A stretch of DNA of 64,000 bases from Aselliscus stoliczkanus (lineage: Eukaryota > Chordata > Mammalia > Chiroptera > Hipposideridae), in assembly GCA_033961575.1 (NCBI GenBank), contig CM066732.1, positions 75,182,687 through 75,246,686 on the forward strand. The letters run 5' to 3'. Shown in pieces: positions 1 through 12,509 of the stretch; position 1 is the stretch's first letter, and each line of letters starts with the position of its first letter. The notes beneath the pieces were generated by a model. That model saw nothing but the letters and a program-made list of their open reading frames with translations, did not search any database and was not told the origin of the DNA. The translations under genes and the position numbers were made by a program.

Positions 1-1224
1 GTATTGGTAGAATGTTTTATTTTATCTCCCACTGCAGACTTTTATTATCTCTCATGCTGTAGAATTATATTTTATCTTGCAATGTTCCGGCTTTTCACTC
101 GATGGGGAGTTCCCTAGAAGGTAGGCTTCTCCTCCATGAGTAGGTTGCCTGAGTCTCCGGGCACCACCTCCGTGGGAGGATGTGGCGGGCAATGGGGTTC
201 TGAGCTTCCGAGGTCCCAATGGTCCCCTGCACAGATCCCTCCAGAAAGGTGGGGGTGGGGTGTGCTGGGAGAGGTGGCTGTGAGCAGTGGCAACTACCAG
301 CACACAGTTATCTTGCCCTTACAGTTCCTTCCCTTTTGCCAGAATTAGTTTCGCTGAGTCTGTGGCTGCAGGACTGCATTTCTCAGGGCTGTACATATTC
401 TGTTCTTTAATCTGACACTGCTACCGTTTTGTCTGGAGCATGCTTCTTACTGTGGGGGAGTGGGATGGGGCAAATTCTGGGAGAGTGGGAGTTGGGGAGA
501 GTGGACAGGCTCTGTGTCTTTGTTTTCTGCCTTGCAGTGAGGGTGTAAACCACCGTTTTCACCCTTCTGTATTCAGTCTTTGCTCCGAGGTCTCTGCCAC
601 GAGCACGCTGGATTCAGCTGTATTATATGCTGATCTCTCAGGGAGGACTATGAGCCATAGGGGGTGTTCTTGCAGCCCGAATTCTTCCCTCTCCCGCACT
701 GCGGTAAGTTGCGAACTGCAGCGAGCTCCTATCTGCACCCAGCAACCTGCGGCCCGCATCTCTGTACTTCCCCCTTCCTTCCTCCTCGCTCACCTGATTT
801 GCCCATCTTCAGGTTGTGCAATTGGTGAGTCTCTTATATTTGCCCGTGTACCGCACAGGGAATCCTTTGTTAAATCCTTTGTTTGTTTGTTGTATCTTCC
901 AGGGGAGATTTCAAGAAGTACTCCTCACGCCACCATTTCTGTGATGTAATCTCTGTTTGGTTTCTTAAAAGTTTACATATATTTCCTGAAACTCTGCATG
1001 TCTTCATCAGTTATGTCCTTCTTCTCTTATAGATTTTTTAACATATTTATCATAAGTATTTTAAAGACCCTGTCTGCTAAATTCAGTATCTGGGTTATTG
1101 CTAAGTCTGCTTCTATTGAATTTTTCCCCCCTGGCTACAGATTTCATTTTCTTATTTGTTCATATGTCTATTAAGTTTTTATTATATACCAACCGTTGTA
1201 TATAACTTGTTACAGAGTCTTTAG
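1..1224. other. GC-rich unassigned stretch, then AT-rich sequence
   Basis: Bases 50-950 are unusually GC-rich for the window and contain overlapping open frames on both strands (up to 169 codons) with no recognisable protein. On the minus strand the part near 900-950 (ggcgtgaggagtacttcttg) faintly resembles an old L1 5' UTR. I see no gene. From 960 on there is ordinary AT-rich repeat-like sequence. Confidence 0.4.
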
Positions 1225-1412
1225 ATCTGTGCTCCCCAGCATGGTAGCTACTAACCACATGTGACTTTAAATTTAAATAAAATTAAGTTACAAGTTTACA
1301 TTAAAATTTTAATTTTTTATTTGTACTGGCCACATTTCAAGTACTCGTTTACCACACAGTCAAATATGTGCCTTTTCCATCATTGCACCAAATTCTATCA
1401 GACAAGGCTGCC
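1225..1412 (+). mobile_element. Non-autonomous DNA transposon fossil (hAT-like)
   Basis: Begins ctgtgctccccagcatggta and ends aattctatcagacaaggctg. The middle (actaaccacatgtgactttaa, ccacatttcaagtactcg) is a known mammalian interspersed repeat type. Exact subfamily not assigned. Confidence 0.55.
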
Positions 1413-1698
1413 CTAGATTCTGTTAATTTCCTTTCAAAATCCCAGTCTTAAATTCTGTTCTTCAGATCTGTGTTACCACCTCTTAATCATAGTGTCAAAA
1501 TCTCAAGAATGTTTTATTATTTATGTTTTACCCATTAATTTATAGAACTCTGAAGCTGTACATATATTTCTAGACCCGTTCTCAGTTATTTTCTTGTGTG
1601 GCTTAAATAAATTTTACACTTTTGATTTTTTTCCAGGCTGTCTTCCATGTCACTAATCTCATGAGTTTACCTCAGAATTTTTTATTCTTCCTCTTCTT

Positions 1699-1817
1699 TT
1701 TATTTTATTTATTTATTTTTTTGAGGGCAGTGTCACTGGCCCTCACATGTGGGACCCAAACCGGCGCCACTGGCTTCCCAAGCCAGCTCCCAACCACTGC
1801 GCCACTCGGCCAGTCCC
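1699..1817 (-). mobile_element. Type A tRNA-derived SINE
   Basis: Minus-strand copy. Its head complement ends gccactcggccagtccc and its tail side starts ttgagggcagtgtcactggc. Flanking duplication attcttcctcttctt lies at 1684-1698 and 1819-1833. Confidence 0.9.
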
Positions 1818-1833
1818 TATTCTTCCTCTTCTT

Positions 1834-2989
1834 ATTCAGTTCAAAATCCATTTAATGATGTTGTCTAGCTCTTGATAAATATATTCTTATCTTCAAAAGA
1901 TACCTATACTCCACTTGTAGCCAAGAATTCTACATCTTTGTGTCTTAAATTACAGTCTAGAATCCCAGATCTGGATAACGAATTAGCTACTTCCTTCTAG
2001 ATCATCTTTGTCTTCCAAAGGCCTAGCTATTAATATGAAAAATCCCTACTACCAAGGTTTTGTTTCCACTTAATTTACTAAACATTTATTGACCACAAAG
2101 TATATGTGTGATTTTCTGTTTGGAACAAGTTAAACAAATATAAATAAGATAGTCCCTGCATTCATGGATTTTAAAGATTAGAGAGGCAAGTGAGATGATT
2201 CATTATAATAAGTGGTTGCTATAAAAAGCAGAAAAATGTACAGATACAGGGTAGAATACAAGAGGAAGTAACTCAGTACCAAGACAGAAGGGCTTGTTAA
2301 GGGAAAACTTCCTGAAACATGATAGGGTTTTTTACATAAATGGAGATGAGGGGTAGAATCAGAGAGCTATTCCAAGTGAAAGGGATAGCATGAGTAAAAT
2401 CCTGAAGGTGTAAAACGACATGGTATGTTGTGGGAAAACAGTAGGCAATTCTGTATTAGAGGATGTGAAGTGCATGGTTCAGAGTAGGGAAATTAGGCAT
2501 TGGAAGGAGTCAGGATATATGAAGGCCACGGATGCCATGCTAAGAACCTTGGACTGTTTTGCAGGTGACTTTTTAGGAGGGTTTTAATGCACAGTGAAAT
2601 ATCAAATTTGTGAAAGTTCATATGAGAAAATGTGAAAGCTGACTTAAAAGGAATAATATAGTAATTGTTACTACAATCATCTCTATAAGCATTGATGCTG
2701 TTCTGAGCTATGGCTAAAGGAATAAAGAGTAAATATTCACACAGTAGAATCCATAACAAATGCAGGAATAAAGGGATAAAAACACAGGGTTGTTGGAGAA
2801 AGATGAATTTCAGTTTATTGTGTTGCATGTAATGAGTAATGCTCGGGTAGAGACCACCAGCAAAGCAACTATATCCCTAAAGTAGTAAATTTGAGGCTCC
2901 AAACAAAATTATTGGCATTGTCAGCACATAGGTAGTATTAAACTGAGAATATCTGAGATTACTTGTGAAGTTATAGAGCTAAGAAGAGT
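1834..2989. other. Intron with no gene; possible old LINE fossil
   Basis: Between 2050 and 2560 the text (atttattgaccacaaagtat, cctgaaggtgtaaaacgaca, ggaaggagtcaggatatatg) resembles an old L2-like fossil. Nothing coding is seen; the minus-strand frame at 2493-2828 has no family features. Confidence 0.4.
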
Positions 2990-4110
2990 TAGCAAAGTAT
3001 ATAACACCTGGAAGAGATAGCAGAGTGGGGAGTCACCAAAATAGCAACATAGGAGGCTCCTGAATTTCCCTCTTTCCGAAGATACAAGTACACATGGAGT
3101 ATTCCCTCTGAGAGAAATCCAGAAACGAGCTGAGTGATTCCTACATGTCGGGCAGCTGAGAAAATACTCACTTTGAGGTGGATAGTAAAGGCTGAGACAC
3201 ACTCTTGCCATAAACCCCTTTCCCCGCATAGCTCCATACAGTCTGGAGGGAACCCCCATCTCCCAGCTTCTCTCTGAAAAGAAAAGAGTTTAGACTCTAC
3301 ATCTAGCCCCCAAATCACCTGGCTCTGAAAGCCAACAGTGCTTGCATTCGCAAGTCCCACAGAACTATAGGAAACAAAGAAGCAGTTGTTAACAGGCATC
3401 TGTGCTCTTGCCACAGCTGTCCTCCCAGGGTTCAGCACCGGAGGCAGGCAAAAACCATCTACAGTTCTTCCCCAGGAGAAGGGGTGACTGCATACTTTCC
3501 CAGCTGCTGCCTGAGGGCCTGACTTCTAATCAGCCTGCATCTAGGTGCTGACTTGGGATCAGTGGGTACTTCCCCTGTATTCTCTCTTAGGTTCACTCCA
3601 GCAATAACAGGTCTCCAGCTTCTCCCTGAAAGGAGCTTGTGTACACACCTAGCACCCCAAGTCTTATGGCTGCTTCCTAATGGAATGGCTCCCAAATCAC
3701 CTAATGCTGGGAACTGACAGGGCATGGCTGGCATTCATGAGTCCCCCAAGAACAACAAAACAAAGAGGTGGTTCTATTTAGGCACACCAGCACTCCCAGC
3801 TCCTATTCCCTCTTATTCAGTACAGGGAGTAAGTAAAGCACCCAGCTGTCAGTTTTACCCTGGCAGGGCCTAGACTGCTTAAGTAATGTTCCAGCTTTCC
3901 TAGCTGCTGCCTGAAAGTCAGGCTTCGAATTAGCCTGCATCAGGGAGCTGAAGAGGCAGGTGGTTAGTCCTTCAGGAGCCTGAACAGGTGTATGGGCATT
4001 TCCCACACCTTTGGGATGCTGATGGGTGTCAGCACACCCTCAGTCACTGGGAACCACTAAGAACAGACAATCACAGAGATTTGAGGGGCAACCAAGAGCT
4101 TAGACGGGGC
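2990..4110 (+). repeat. L1 5'-UTR-like region with two tandem units of about 390 bp
   Basis: Two related units are visible. Unit 1 has cccaaatcacctggctctga (3308) and gctgctgcctgagggcctga (3501); unit 2 has cccaaatcacctaatgctgg (3690) and gctgctgcctgaaagtcagg (3901). The upstream part (ggaggctcctgaatttccct) resembles old L1 5' ends. The open frames here look fortuitous. Confidence 0.5.
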
Positions 4111-4809
4111 TACTATTTTACCCTTTCCAATTAATAAGTATCTTGTAGGAAGATATGATATGTTAATCAAAAAATTAAAGGCCAAAGTGAGAGGCAACAT
4201 GCGCTTATTTGAGATCCAAAAGAATAGCTACCCAGCAAGCACGGATTCAGGCAGAAACCCAAATAGGGTTTCCATTAGGATGTGAAGGCAGGGGGTATTT
4301 CTGAGAAAGGAAAGGGAAATAATTACATGAATAGAAGGAAAGAATTTCTATTGGTGTTAATAAGCTAAGGAAGGAGTTTGTATAGATGCAGATAAGCTAA
4401 CATAGTGAAGTTAATTCTAAAGAATGTCTTTAATTTTCAGTCCCATAGTCATTTCCTGTTAGCTTAGCAAGCAGTTGTTTGGAGTATAATGCTGCCTTAA
4501 GCCCATCCAAAGGTTATTTTGCCCAGTTTTAACATTCCAGAAATTGGGGAAGATGCGCAAGGTCGGTCCTCTGGGTTGGCAGCTTCGACTCCATTTTGAA
4601 ACGGCTCCATACATTATCTTTTACACTACTCTGAGACTATATAAATAAATATTCTATTACTCCTTAAACCTTTACTAACTGGTTTTGCCAACCTTTGATG
4701 ACTCATACCAGAAGTAATTAATTGTTCTTATGATAGTTCCAAATGGTGATTTCCTAATTCCATCATGTCTTTTTCATTAATTAGTTTTCAGTAGTAAGGA
4801 AGAACTGTC
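4111..4809. other. Intron, unassigned
   Basis: Moderate-complexity sequence with gagatccaaaagaatagcta and attttgaaacggctccatac. It may be an old LTR remnant. No gene or clear repeat boundary seen. Confidence 0.35.
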
Positions 4810-6260
4810 CCTTCTTCCCTATCCATCTTATCTGTGTGGAATTTTCGGGTTGAACATCTTCCCATATTTAATAATGGCTTAATTTTTTATGTATTTTATT
4901 TTTGTGAATTGTCTATTCATATCTTTTTACGTTTTCTGACAGGTTTTGGTATTTATTCGCTCAAATTTTTACATGTTAAGAATATTAGGTCTTGTGATGT
5001 ATATTGTAACTATTTTCTCCCTTTTTTTTAATTTGTATTTTGATTATGTTTATGATAGATTTTTTTGTCGTTGTTTCTTGTATGGGAGCATGGGAAAGAA
5101 TTTATTTTTATGTAGTCAATTTATCAATCTTTTCTCTCATTGTCTCTGGATTTTGAGTCATAGATAGAAAACCTTTCACTTTACCCTGGATAAAGAGGAA
5201 TTCACCCATGTTTTCTTCTAGTAGTTGTGTGGTTTCATTTTTTGCATCTTTTGCCCTCATCCATTTAGAGTTTATTTTTTATGTTTTGAGATAGGGATCC
5301 AATTTTTGTTGTTTTTCTAAATGGATCACCAGATTTCTTAATTCCCTTTAACAAAAAGTTCATCTTTGCCCTTTAGAGAATAATCAAGTTCCATAACTAC
5401 ATGGCTCTGTTTCCTGAGTTTCTGTACTAATAGTTTCCCTCTATGCAGTTCATTGTTTCAGGTCTTATATTTAAGTCTTTGATCCATTTGGAATAAATTT
5501 TGGTACACGGTGACAAAAAGCAGTCTAGTTGCATTTTTTCAGACTCTTGGTGACAAGATCCCTTTAGTATATTAAACATTATTGAGGATCTCAACTTTTA
5601 TTCGTGTGAATTATATTTTATCCATTTGATCTGTCTTGTACTAAAAGTAGTGTATTGGGCCGGCTGAGTGGTGCGGTGGTTAAGCGCTGGCCTGGGAAGC
5701 CAGCGGCCCCGGTTCATGTCCCACATATGAGGGCCAGTGACACTGCCCTCAAAAAAAAAAAAAAAAATGTTAAAAAAAAAATATAAAAGTAGTGTATTAA
5801 AGTTTTTCATTGTTTATGTGTCTTTATTTTTTTGTATTTATTGCAGCTTTTGTTTTATAAAGGTAGTCATTGTATTATTTGATGCATAGGTATTTATAAA
5901 TGTTTTACCTTCATTTTGAATTAATGCTTTTTGGGTTGAATTCTAATTTGGTATACCTTGCCTTTCTGAATCTTTTTGTTTAACTCTTATCTCTGGAGTA
6001 CAACATATACTGGAGTTCTTGCTATGTGAGCCAATTTGAAAATCCGCTTGTTTTATTAAGCATGTTAAACCCATTCTGATAAGACACATATTTTTGGACT
6101 CGTCTGTGTCATTTTATGATTACTGTATACGTTACTTTATATTTTCTGTATTTCTCTACACGATGTCTTTCCTTTGTTCTTCTATTATTTAAGTTCCTTT
6201 TAGTAATCAGAAAATTTTATACTTTGTTCTTGTGGTTATCTTTATATATATATACCTATT
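4810..6260 (-). mobile_element. Old antisense L1 fragment
   Basis: Text such as gtgaattgtctattcatatc and tccctttaacaaaaagttca matches the L1 ORF2 3' region read in complement. It is broken by the type A SINE at 5657-5784. Confidence 0.65.
5657..5784 (+). mobile_element. Type A tRNA-derived SINE, sense
   Basis: The copy starts gggccggctgagtggtgcgg and ends gacactgccctc plus poly-A. Duplication aaaagtagtgtatt lies at 5643-5656 and 5785-5798. It is the only type A copy in the sense orientation here. Confidence 0.92.
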
Positions 6261-6300
6261 TTAATCCTTTTATTTCCTTTCTTATTTAACCTCTTACTAT

Positions 6301-6314
6301 CTCGTTTGTGGTTT
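6301..6314. repeat. Target-site duplication, left of RPL22 retrocopy
   Basis: ctcgtttgtggttt matches ctcatttgtggtta at 8657-8670, with one internal mismatch and one at the edge. It bounds the retrocopy. Confidence 0.85.
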
Positions 6315-7824
6315 TGTTTTGTTTTGTTTTGTTTTGTTTTAGCCACATTAGCCGCTTTAATATAAAATGTGATCAAAACTCAATTACAAGAGTTCAAAAA
6401 GGCATAGAAAAACCAATTAAGTCTCAATTTTATTACAAGTTTTAAAATCTGGGAGTGGTTTAAAAAAAACTTTTATGCGAATTTCAGCCCAGGGTTAATA
6501 TTTTACAGCTACACTAAGAATTACTACAGGGGAACATCAATGTAAGAAACAAGTAAACTTTGAAACCCAAGTCATAAACTTACTAACAGTTACCAATCGC
6601 AGTTAAGGGGCAGGACCAAGAGCAACCATGCCTCAGTTATTTGGAAAGAAACCCTGCCTTCTACGAGGGCAGAGAAACATGCAAACAATTCTGCTCCAGA
6701 AAATTTGCATAGAAATAGAAAATGCTAGAGCCTTTACCACAAATGAAATTGCAGTGCCTCACTCAACACATTATATTTGATCCAAGGAGCACCAAATGTT
6801 AAATGGGAGCCAAAGCAGGACTGGAACGTCTCATTTGCAGCTATGCATCGAGCCAAGCATGCAAAATTTCAGGTGTGGAAATTAGCTGTAGGCAAGCTCC
6901 TTGAATCCATGAATTCTCTACACCGTACTTTCAAGACAACGCAGACATTTCCACAGAATTGTTTAAAAGATTTTACAAGGGCACCCTAAGGCATCAGGGT
7001 CTCTTTCCAAAGCCACTCGCACACACTCTTCGCATTCTGTCAGCACCAATTCCATCTTTACAGCCTCTTAAGATAATTTTCCATAGATCTCTAGCCTCTG
7101 CACACATGGCAACACACTTGGCCACAAAATCCCAAGATGAGGCGTCGTGCTCGTTTTCTGCCCCCAAATCACGCGGAACACTTGCAGTTTGGTCCTGCTT
7201 AATGTCAGTTTGGAGAATGACTTGACAGTCATGGACTACATGGCATGGAAGCGACTATTCCCTGGGCGTCTCAACACTCCTGTTGGCCTGAACTGTCCCT
7301 GAATCACGTCCTTCATGCCTGGCCCCCGTGAAGTACTCAGCTCCGGGCAGCAGAAAATTCCCATCCAGGACACACACACATGCTGACATCCCGAAGCTCT
7401 ACAGTCCTCATCTCCAGCGCCCCCCTGCTGGAGACAAAGTGACCCTGGGTTGCCAAGTCTTGGAGAAACAAGCACTGACAAATTCATTTTTGTGCACTTT
7501 AAATTTAAAACCTGGGACTTTTACAGTCGCTCTCCAAACCCTTCCTGTGGGACAGTAGAATATGTAGCAACGGCCAAAGGACCACACTTTATTTCTAGAG
7601 AAAGAAAACAGATTAACATACATGATAATTATGGGCATCGAGTAATGTATAATCAAAAAATGAAAAGACAAAATACCCCTGGACTCTGCATTTTTATCAA
7701 CGCTGCCATGTCCCCACATGAGAACCTCAGAAAGAAGTCTATGGTTTTGCTTTCACTGACTTAGGCGTCTCCACACTCGCACTCTTGAATCTGAGAAAAG
7801 CAGCAGGTAGAACTGTCGCTTTTA

Positions 7825-7934
7825 TTTATTTATTTTTTTTGAGGGCAGTGTCACTGGCCCTCACATGTGGGACCCTAACCGGGGCCGCTGGCTTCCCAAG
7901 CCAGCGCTTAACCACCGCGCCACTCAGCCGGCCC
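7825..7934 (-). mobile_element. Type A SINE inside the RPL22 retrocopy
   Basis: Flanked by agaactgtcgctttta (7809-7824) and agaacggtcgctttta (7935-7950). It is younger than the retrocopy it interrupts. Confidence 0.92.
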
Positions 7935-8246
7935 AGAACGGTCGCTTTTAAAAGTCAAACAGTGACTAACTGAAGCTCACATCTCCACACCTGTAATCCA
8001 CCTGCTCGATGTCACATCGTTGTTAGTTCCCTCACAGAAGACTTACTCTTCTAATCTGGTATTATTATCAGGAGAACTGAAATTTTCAAGCAGAGAAAAA
8101 GTCTAATTATAAAGAAGTGAGTGGCCGCCCAAATGAAGCCCATTTACTATGATTTCCAATTTTCTGCAGAGATACAAGGAAAACCACCAACTTGGTTCCT
8201 AAGTTTTATTCAAGAACTCATACAAAACATTCCAGAGTAATGAGTT

Positions 8247-8670
<424 letters not shown>

Positions 8671-9714
8671 TTTAATGGTATCCTTTATCTCCTGTGTATT
8701 GCCTGTATGTTAATAAATGAGCTTATTTTACTGTTCTCTCTCTCACCTCCATTTTTAGTTACTTTATTACATAACGTATAGACTATGTCATATAACAAAT
8801 GATTCTTCCACACTCATCTCTACCTTCTTTTCTTTAAGCGTAGATCCATAACTAAATATATCAAATATTCACCACTAATCTTTTTGCTGAAGTTCCTCAG
8901 TCAACTCTTTGGTTAGATGCAGTTCATCTTTATTCTTCAAAATCGACTCATGAATACAGAATTCCCCACGCTCTTGCATATTTATAACTGTTTCTGTAAC
9001 CCCTGTACTTGAAAATAGCTTGACTAGATATGGAGTCCTTGATTCAACTTAACTTTCCATGAGGGTTTTGTTTGTTTGTTTTAATGTTGCCTTGCTTCAT
9101 GTATTGTGTTTGAGACATCTTATGCCAGTTTCATTCTCTTGCCTTTGTAAAGTATTTTATCTTTTTTCCTGGAGGCTTTAAGGATATTTTTCTTTGTGAA
9201 GTCTTACTTTTGAAGTTTTAGCAGGATAGGTGTTACAGTTGATTATTGTAGATCAGTTTGTCCTGGTATCTGGTGGCCTTTTCAATATGTAGATTTCAGG
9301 GACTCCATTATATGTAAATTGGATATTTTTCTTCCATTTCAATCACTTCCTCTCTGACACTTTTTACCTTTTTCTTTATCTCATTTTATTCTCTTGATTG
9401 TATTCCTGCTGTTCTTCAATGCCCCTTATTAAATTTTGTTTTTGATTTTTTGAATTTATTCTTCCTTAGGCATTTTATAATTCAGGCTTACTTTCTAACA
9501 CGATTTTGATGTTTCTCTTGTAGTTCTTTTCTGACTTGCATCAGTCCTTCCTTTCTTTTAGTTTTTTTAATTTCTGATTTAAGATGGGTTTTTTTTGTCC
9601 CCCATATCTAAATGTTTGTTTGAAAATATTTAGATTAGAATGTGTTAACAGTTTTCTTCTACTTCGTAACTGGGTTATTGAGTTGGGGGGGGGGGGTTAA
9701 TCAGCTAAATTGCT
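8671..9714. other. Intron, AT-rich, no gene
   Basis: AT-rich text with L1-like antisense flavour around 9100-9600 (tgtttgagacatcttatgcc, cattttattctcttgattgt). No coding signal. Includes the G12 run. Confidence 0.4.
9685..9696 (+). repeat. G12 homopolymer
   Basis: Run of twelve G between ttgagtt and ttaatcag; prone to sequencing length error. Confidence 0.9.
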
Positions 9715-9726
9715 TAGATTCTCCTT

Positions 9727-10151
9727 GTTTTTTTTTTCTTTTAAAGTTTTTATTGGGGAATCGGGGTAGGGGAAAAGACAAGTTGCTGTCCTTTTGTTCT
9801 TCAGTCTAGTTGTGGAGGACGTCGATTCAGTGGCCCATGTTGGTATTGTTATCATTGTGCTCTCTCCTGCTGAGGCAGATCGGTCGCCGGCCATTGGATG
9901 GCCGCTCATGGTGGCTCACAGCAACTCACGCAGGCTGCCAGCTACTCACAGTAGCTTACGGTAGCCCACTGCAGCCTACTCTGTCACTGGCCACTGGAGG
10001 CAGCCCAGCTCCAGATTGAGCTGTTGTTCACCATCTTAGCTGTAGAGGGCACAGTGTCACTGGCCCATGTGGATCTGAACTGGCGGTCCTGTTGCTCAGA
10101 GCTCACCACTCCCAAGCCAACTCTTAACCAACGGAGCCACTTGGCTGGCCC
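9727..10151 (-). mobile_element. Type B composite SINE
   Basis: Long SINE with a tail-side tttattggggaatcggggt, a GC-rich repeat middle and the tRNA-like head at the right. Flanked by tagattctcctt at 9715 and 10152. Its head and junction (ccatcttagctgtagagggc) differ from most type B copies, suggesting a subfamily shared with the 39.45 kb copy. Confidence 0.88.
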
Positions 10152-10344
10152 TAGATTCTCCTTTTATGTTTTCTTTTTATAGTATAGTATTGTATATATG
10201 AAGAGGTTGGTGGCTTGAGGTAGTTTATAAGATTCCTACTTCAAGGTGGCTGGTTGGTTCAGTTGGTGAGAGCACGGTGCTCGTAACACCAAGGTTGCCA
10301 GTTCGATTCCCAGATGAACCAGTGAGCTGAACCCTCCACAACTA

Positions 10345-11613
10345 TTGGGTCGTCAGAAAAGTCATGATGTATGTTTGCAACAGATGGCACTAGTTCATTT
10401 TTGGAAGTACTAGAGTCATTCGCATCTATGTTATTGCTATGTTATTTGACAGCTGACAGTTCTAGCTTCATTCTAAAAAAAAATTGAATGATTGGCTGAC
10501 TTTTGGAGATTTTACAAGTTGAAGATGGAAGACCAAACTGTGCATTTTCACCATATTTTACTGTTTTACTTCCATAAAGGGAAGAACGCATGTCAAGCTT
10601 GTGAAAAGTTGCATAAAGTTTGCGGTGACAATGCTCTACAAGAATGTCCATGCCAGCTAATGGTTCACGAAATTCCGTGCTAGTGATTTTGATCTCAGTG
10701 ACGCTCCTTGGTCAGGGAAGCCCATCAAGGTTGATGATGACAAAATAAAGGCATTGATTGAGTCAAACCCACGTTACAAGACAACGAGAGATTGCAGAAA
10801 CAGTACACATCCATCATTCAAGTGTTCATGACCACATGAAGAAGCTGGGATACATAAACAAGCTCAATATTTGGGTTCCGCATGAACTCAAAGAAGTTCA
10901 TTTGAAGGCACATATAAACATCTGCAATATGCTCATTCAATGTGAGGAAAACAATCCTTTTCTGAAGCGACTGATAATTGGTGATGAGAAGTGGATTGTT
11001 TACAATAATGTAGTCCACGCATTCTTGGTCCTGACGTGATGATTCGCCTCAAACGACATCGAAAGCAGACATTCATCAGAGAAAGGTTATGCTCCTAGTG
11101 TGGTGGGATTTTCAAGGTGTCGTGTTTTTCGAGCCCCTACCAAGGAACCAAACAATCAATTTGAATGTGTACTGTCGGCAGTTGGACAGTTTGAACGAAT
11201 TCATCATAATTGTAAAGGAGTTGTGTTCCATCGTGACAACGCGAGACCACACACAAGTTTGATCACCCGTCAAAAATTATTGGAGCTTGCATGGGATGTG
11301 TTGCCACACACCCATCATACTCTCCTGACCTTGTGCCATCAGACTTCCACTTATTTCGCTCTCTTCAAAACTCCTTGCGTGGTATAAAGTTCAATTCAGA
11401 TGAGGCTGTAAATAAGCACCTTGTTCAGTTTTTCACAAATAAAGACAGGTCCTTTTATGAACGAGGAATTATGAAGCTCACTGAAAGATGGCAAAAGGTT
11501 ATCGAACAAAATGGGAAATATATCATTGATTTGATCATTGATTGATCTTTATATAAATAAATGACCTTTGAGAAACATAGACAAAATACATCATGACTTT
11601 TCAGAAGACCCAA
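10345..11613 (+). mobile_element. Mariner DNA transposon, about 1.27 kb, inactive
   Basis: It is bounded by TA dinucleotides (10343-10344, 11614-11615). Terminal inverted repeats of about 28 bp begin ttgggtcgtcagaaaagtca on the left and, on the complement, ttgggtcttctgaaaagtca on the right (two mismatches). The length is standard for mariner. It sits in a VES/Rhin-1-like SINE. The transposase is broken into several frames. Subfamily is not assigned; the motifs fit the mariner D,D34D group. Confidence 0.95.
10525..11544 (+). pseudogene. Mariner transposase remnant (frameshifted)
   Basis: Readable pieces occur in order. An N-terminal HTH-like start has FHKGKNACQACEKLHKVCGD (about 10570-10630). 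A middle piece holds the first catalytic Asp in IIGDEKWI (about 10972-10996). HRDNARPHTS carries the second Asp (about 11231-11260). HPSYSPDLVPSDFHLF carries the third Asp and the conserved SPDL motif (about 11309-11357). The C-terminus ends near 11541. The pieces are in different frames with stops between them, so no functional enzyme is encoded. Catalytic motifs are nonetheless well preserved, suggesting a moderately young copy. Confidence 0.9.
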
Positions 11614-11981
11614 TAGACTGAAGACAATGACTTGACTTGGAGCTCAGCTGCACCCTCCACAACTAGATTGAAAACAACAACTTGGCTTGGAGCTGATGGG
11701 TCCTGGGAAAACACACTGTTCCCCAATAAAGTTAAAAAAAAAAAAAAGATTCCTACTTCAAGAGCTTCCTTTTCTGGAATTTTAACAAAGTGTAGTGTCT
11801 TTATTGGATGATTCCTTTTAAGAAAGAGAGGAAATTGTAGGTCCATCATTTTTTCATTTTTGAAATTATTTAAGACTTGCAGGATCCTGAATTTCTCTTT
11901 TGCTTTTTCTTTTTACTACGTTTTCAACAGGATTTCTCTCCATTCCCCTTTAATATTCTCCAAAGCATTACCTTTCCTTTG

Positions 11982-12440
11982 TGTACTTTTTTTTTTCCTC
12001 AAGATTTTATTGAGTAATTGGGGGAGGGGAACAGCGTTGGGGAATTGGGGAAGGGGAACAGACAAGTTGCTGTCTTTTTGTTCTTCGGTCTAGTTGTGGA
12101 GGATGTTGCTTCACTGGCTCATGTTGGTGTCGTCATTGCGCTCTTCCCGGATGAGGCAGATCAGTTGCCAGCATCTGGGTGTCGCTCACCGTGGCTATTG
12201 GCAGCTCACACTGGCTGCCAGCCGCTCACGCTGGCTGTCAGCCACTCACTGTAGCCTATGGCAGCCCACTGCAGCGGGGGCTGCAGCCTACACCGTTGCT
12301 GGGGCTCACAAAGCCCAGCTCCAAATGGAGCTGTAGTTAGCTGTAGAGGGCAGTGTCACTGGCCCTCATATGTGGGATCCGAACTGGGGCCGCTGGCATC
12401 CCAAAACCAGCTCTTAACCAATGCGCCACTCGGCCGGCCC
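11982..12440 (-). mobile_element. Type B composite SINE
   Basis: Full-length minus copy. Duplication ctttgtgtactttt lies at 11977-11990 and 12441-12454. The middle has repeats of the form ctggctgccagccgctcac. Confidence 0.92.
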
Positions 12441-12509
12441 CTTTGTGTACTTTTAAGTTCTTTCTTTCTACTCAATAATCTGTCTGACAGTACACTTTAG
12501 TAGTCTCAC

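Larger units (their letters stand above)
10246..11745 (+). mobile_element. VES/Rhin-1-like bat SINE (type D), split by a mariner
   Basis: The left part (10246-10344) has a tRNA-like head with A-box-like (ggttcagttggtgagagc) and B-box-like (ccagttcgattccc) motifs. The right part (11614-11745) has the characteristic tail ending gttccccaataaagtta and poly-A. Removing the mariner restores a continuous SINE. A 17-bp duplication (aagattcctacttcaag) flanks it at 10229-10245 and 11746-11762. The tail holds a duplicated segment (accctccacaacta...). This SINE type is known from rhinolophoid and other bats, and is my main taxonomic clue. Confidence 0.85.

Noticed and set aside
440..949. 169-codon open frame on the + strand
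   Set aside because: No recognisable domain, overlapping frames on both strands, no splice or promoter context. Looks fortuitous in GC-rich, possibly L1-derived sequence.
2921..3438. Overlapping minus-strand frames of 112 and 149 codons
   Set aside because: Lie in L1-5'-UTR-like tandem sequence, no family features.
6315..8246. A second, separate processed pseudogene next to RPL22
   Set aside because: Only one duplication pair is found, enclosing both parts, and no poly(A) separates them, so a single long RPL22 transcript is the simpler reading.
10246..10344. Possible tRNA gene (A-box and B-box-like motifs)
   Set aside because: It is the head of a SINE; no intact cloverleaf or anticodon arm, and it continues into the SINE body.
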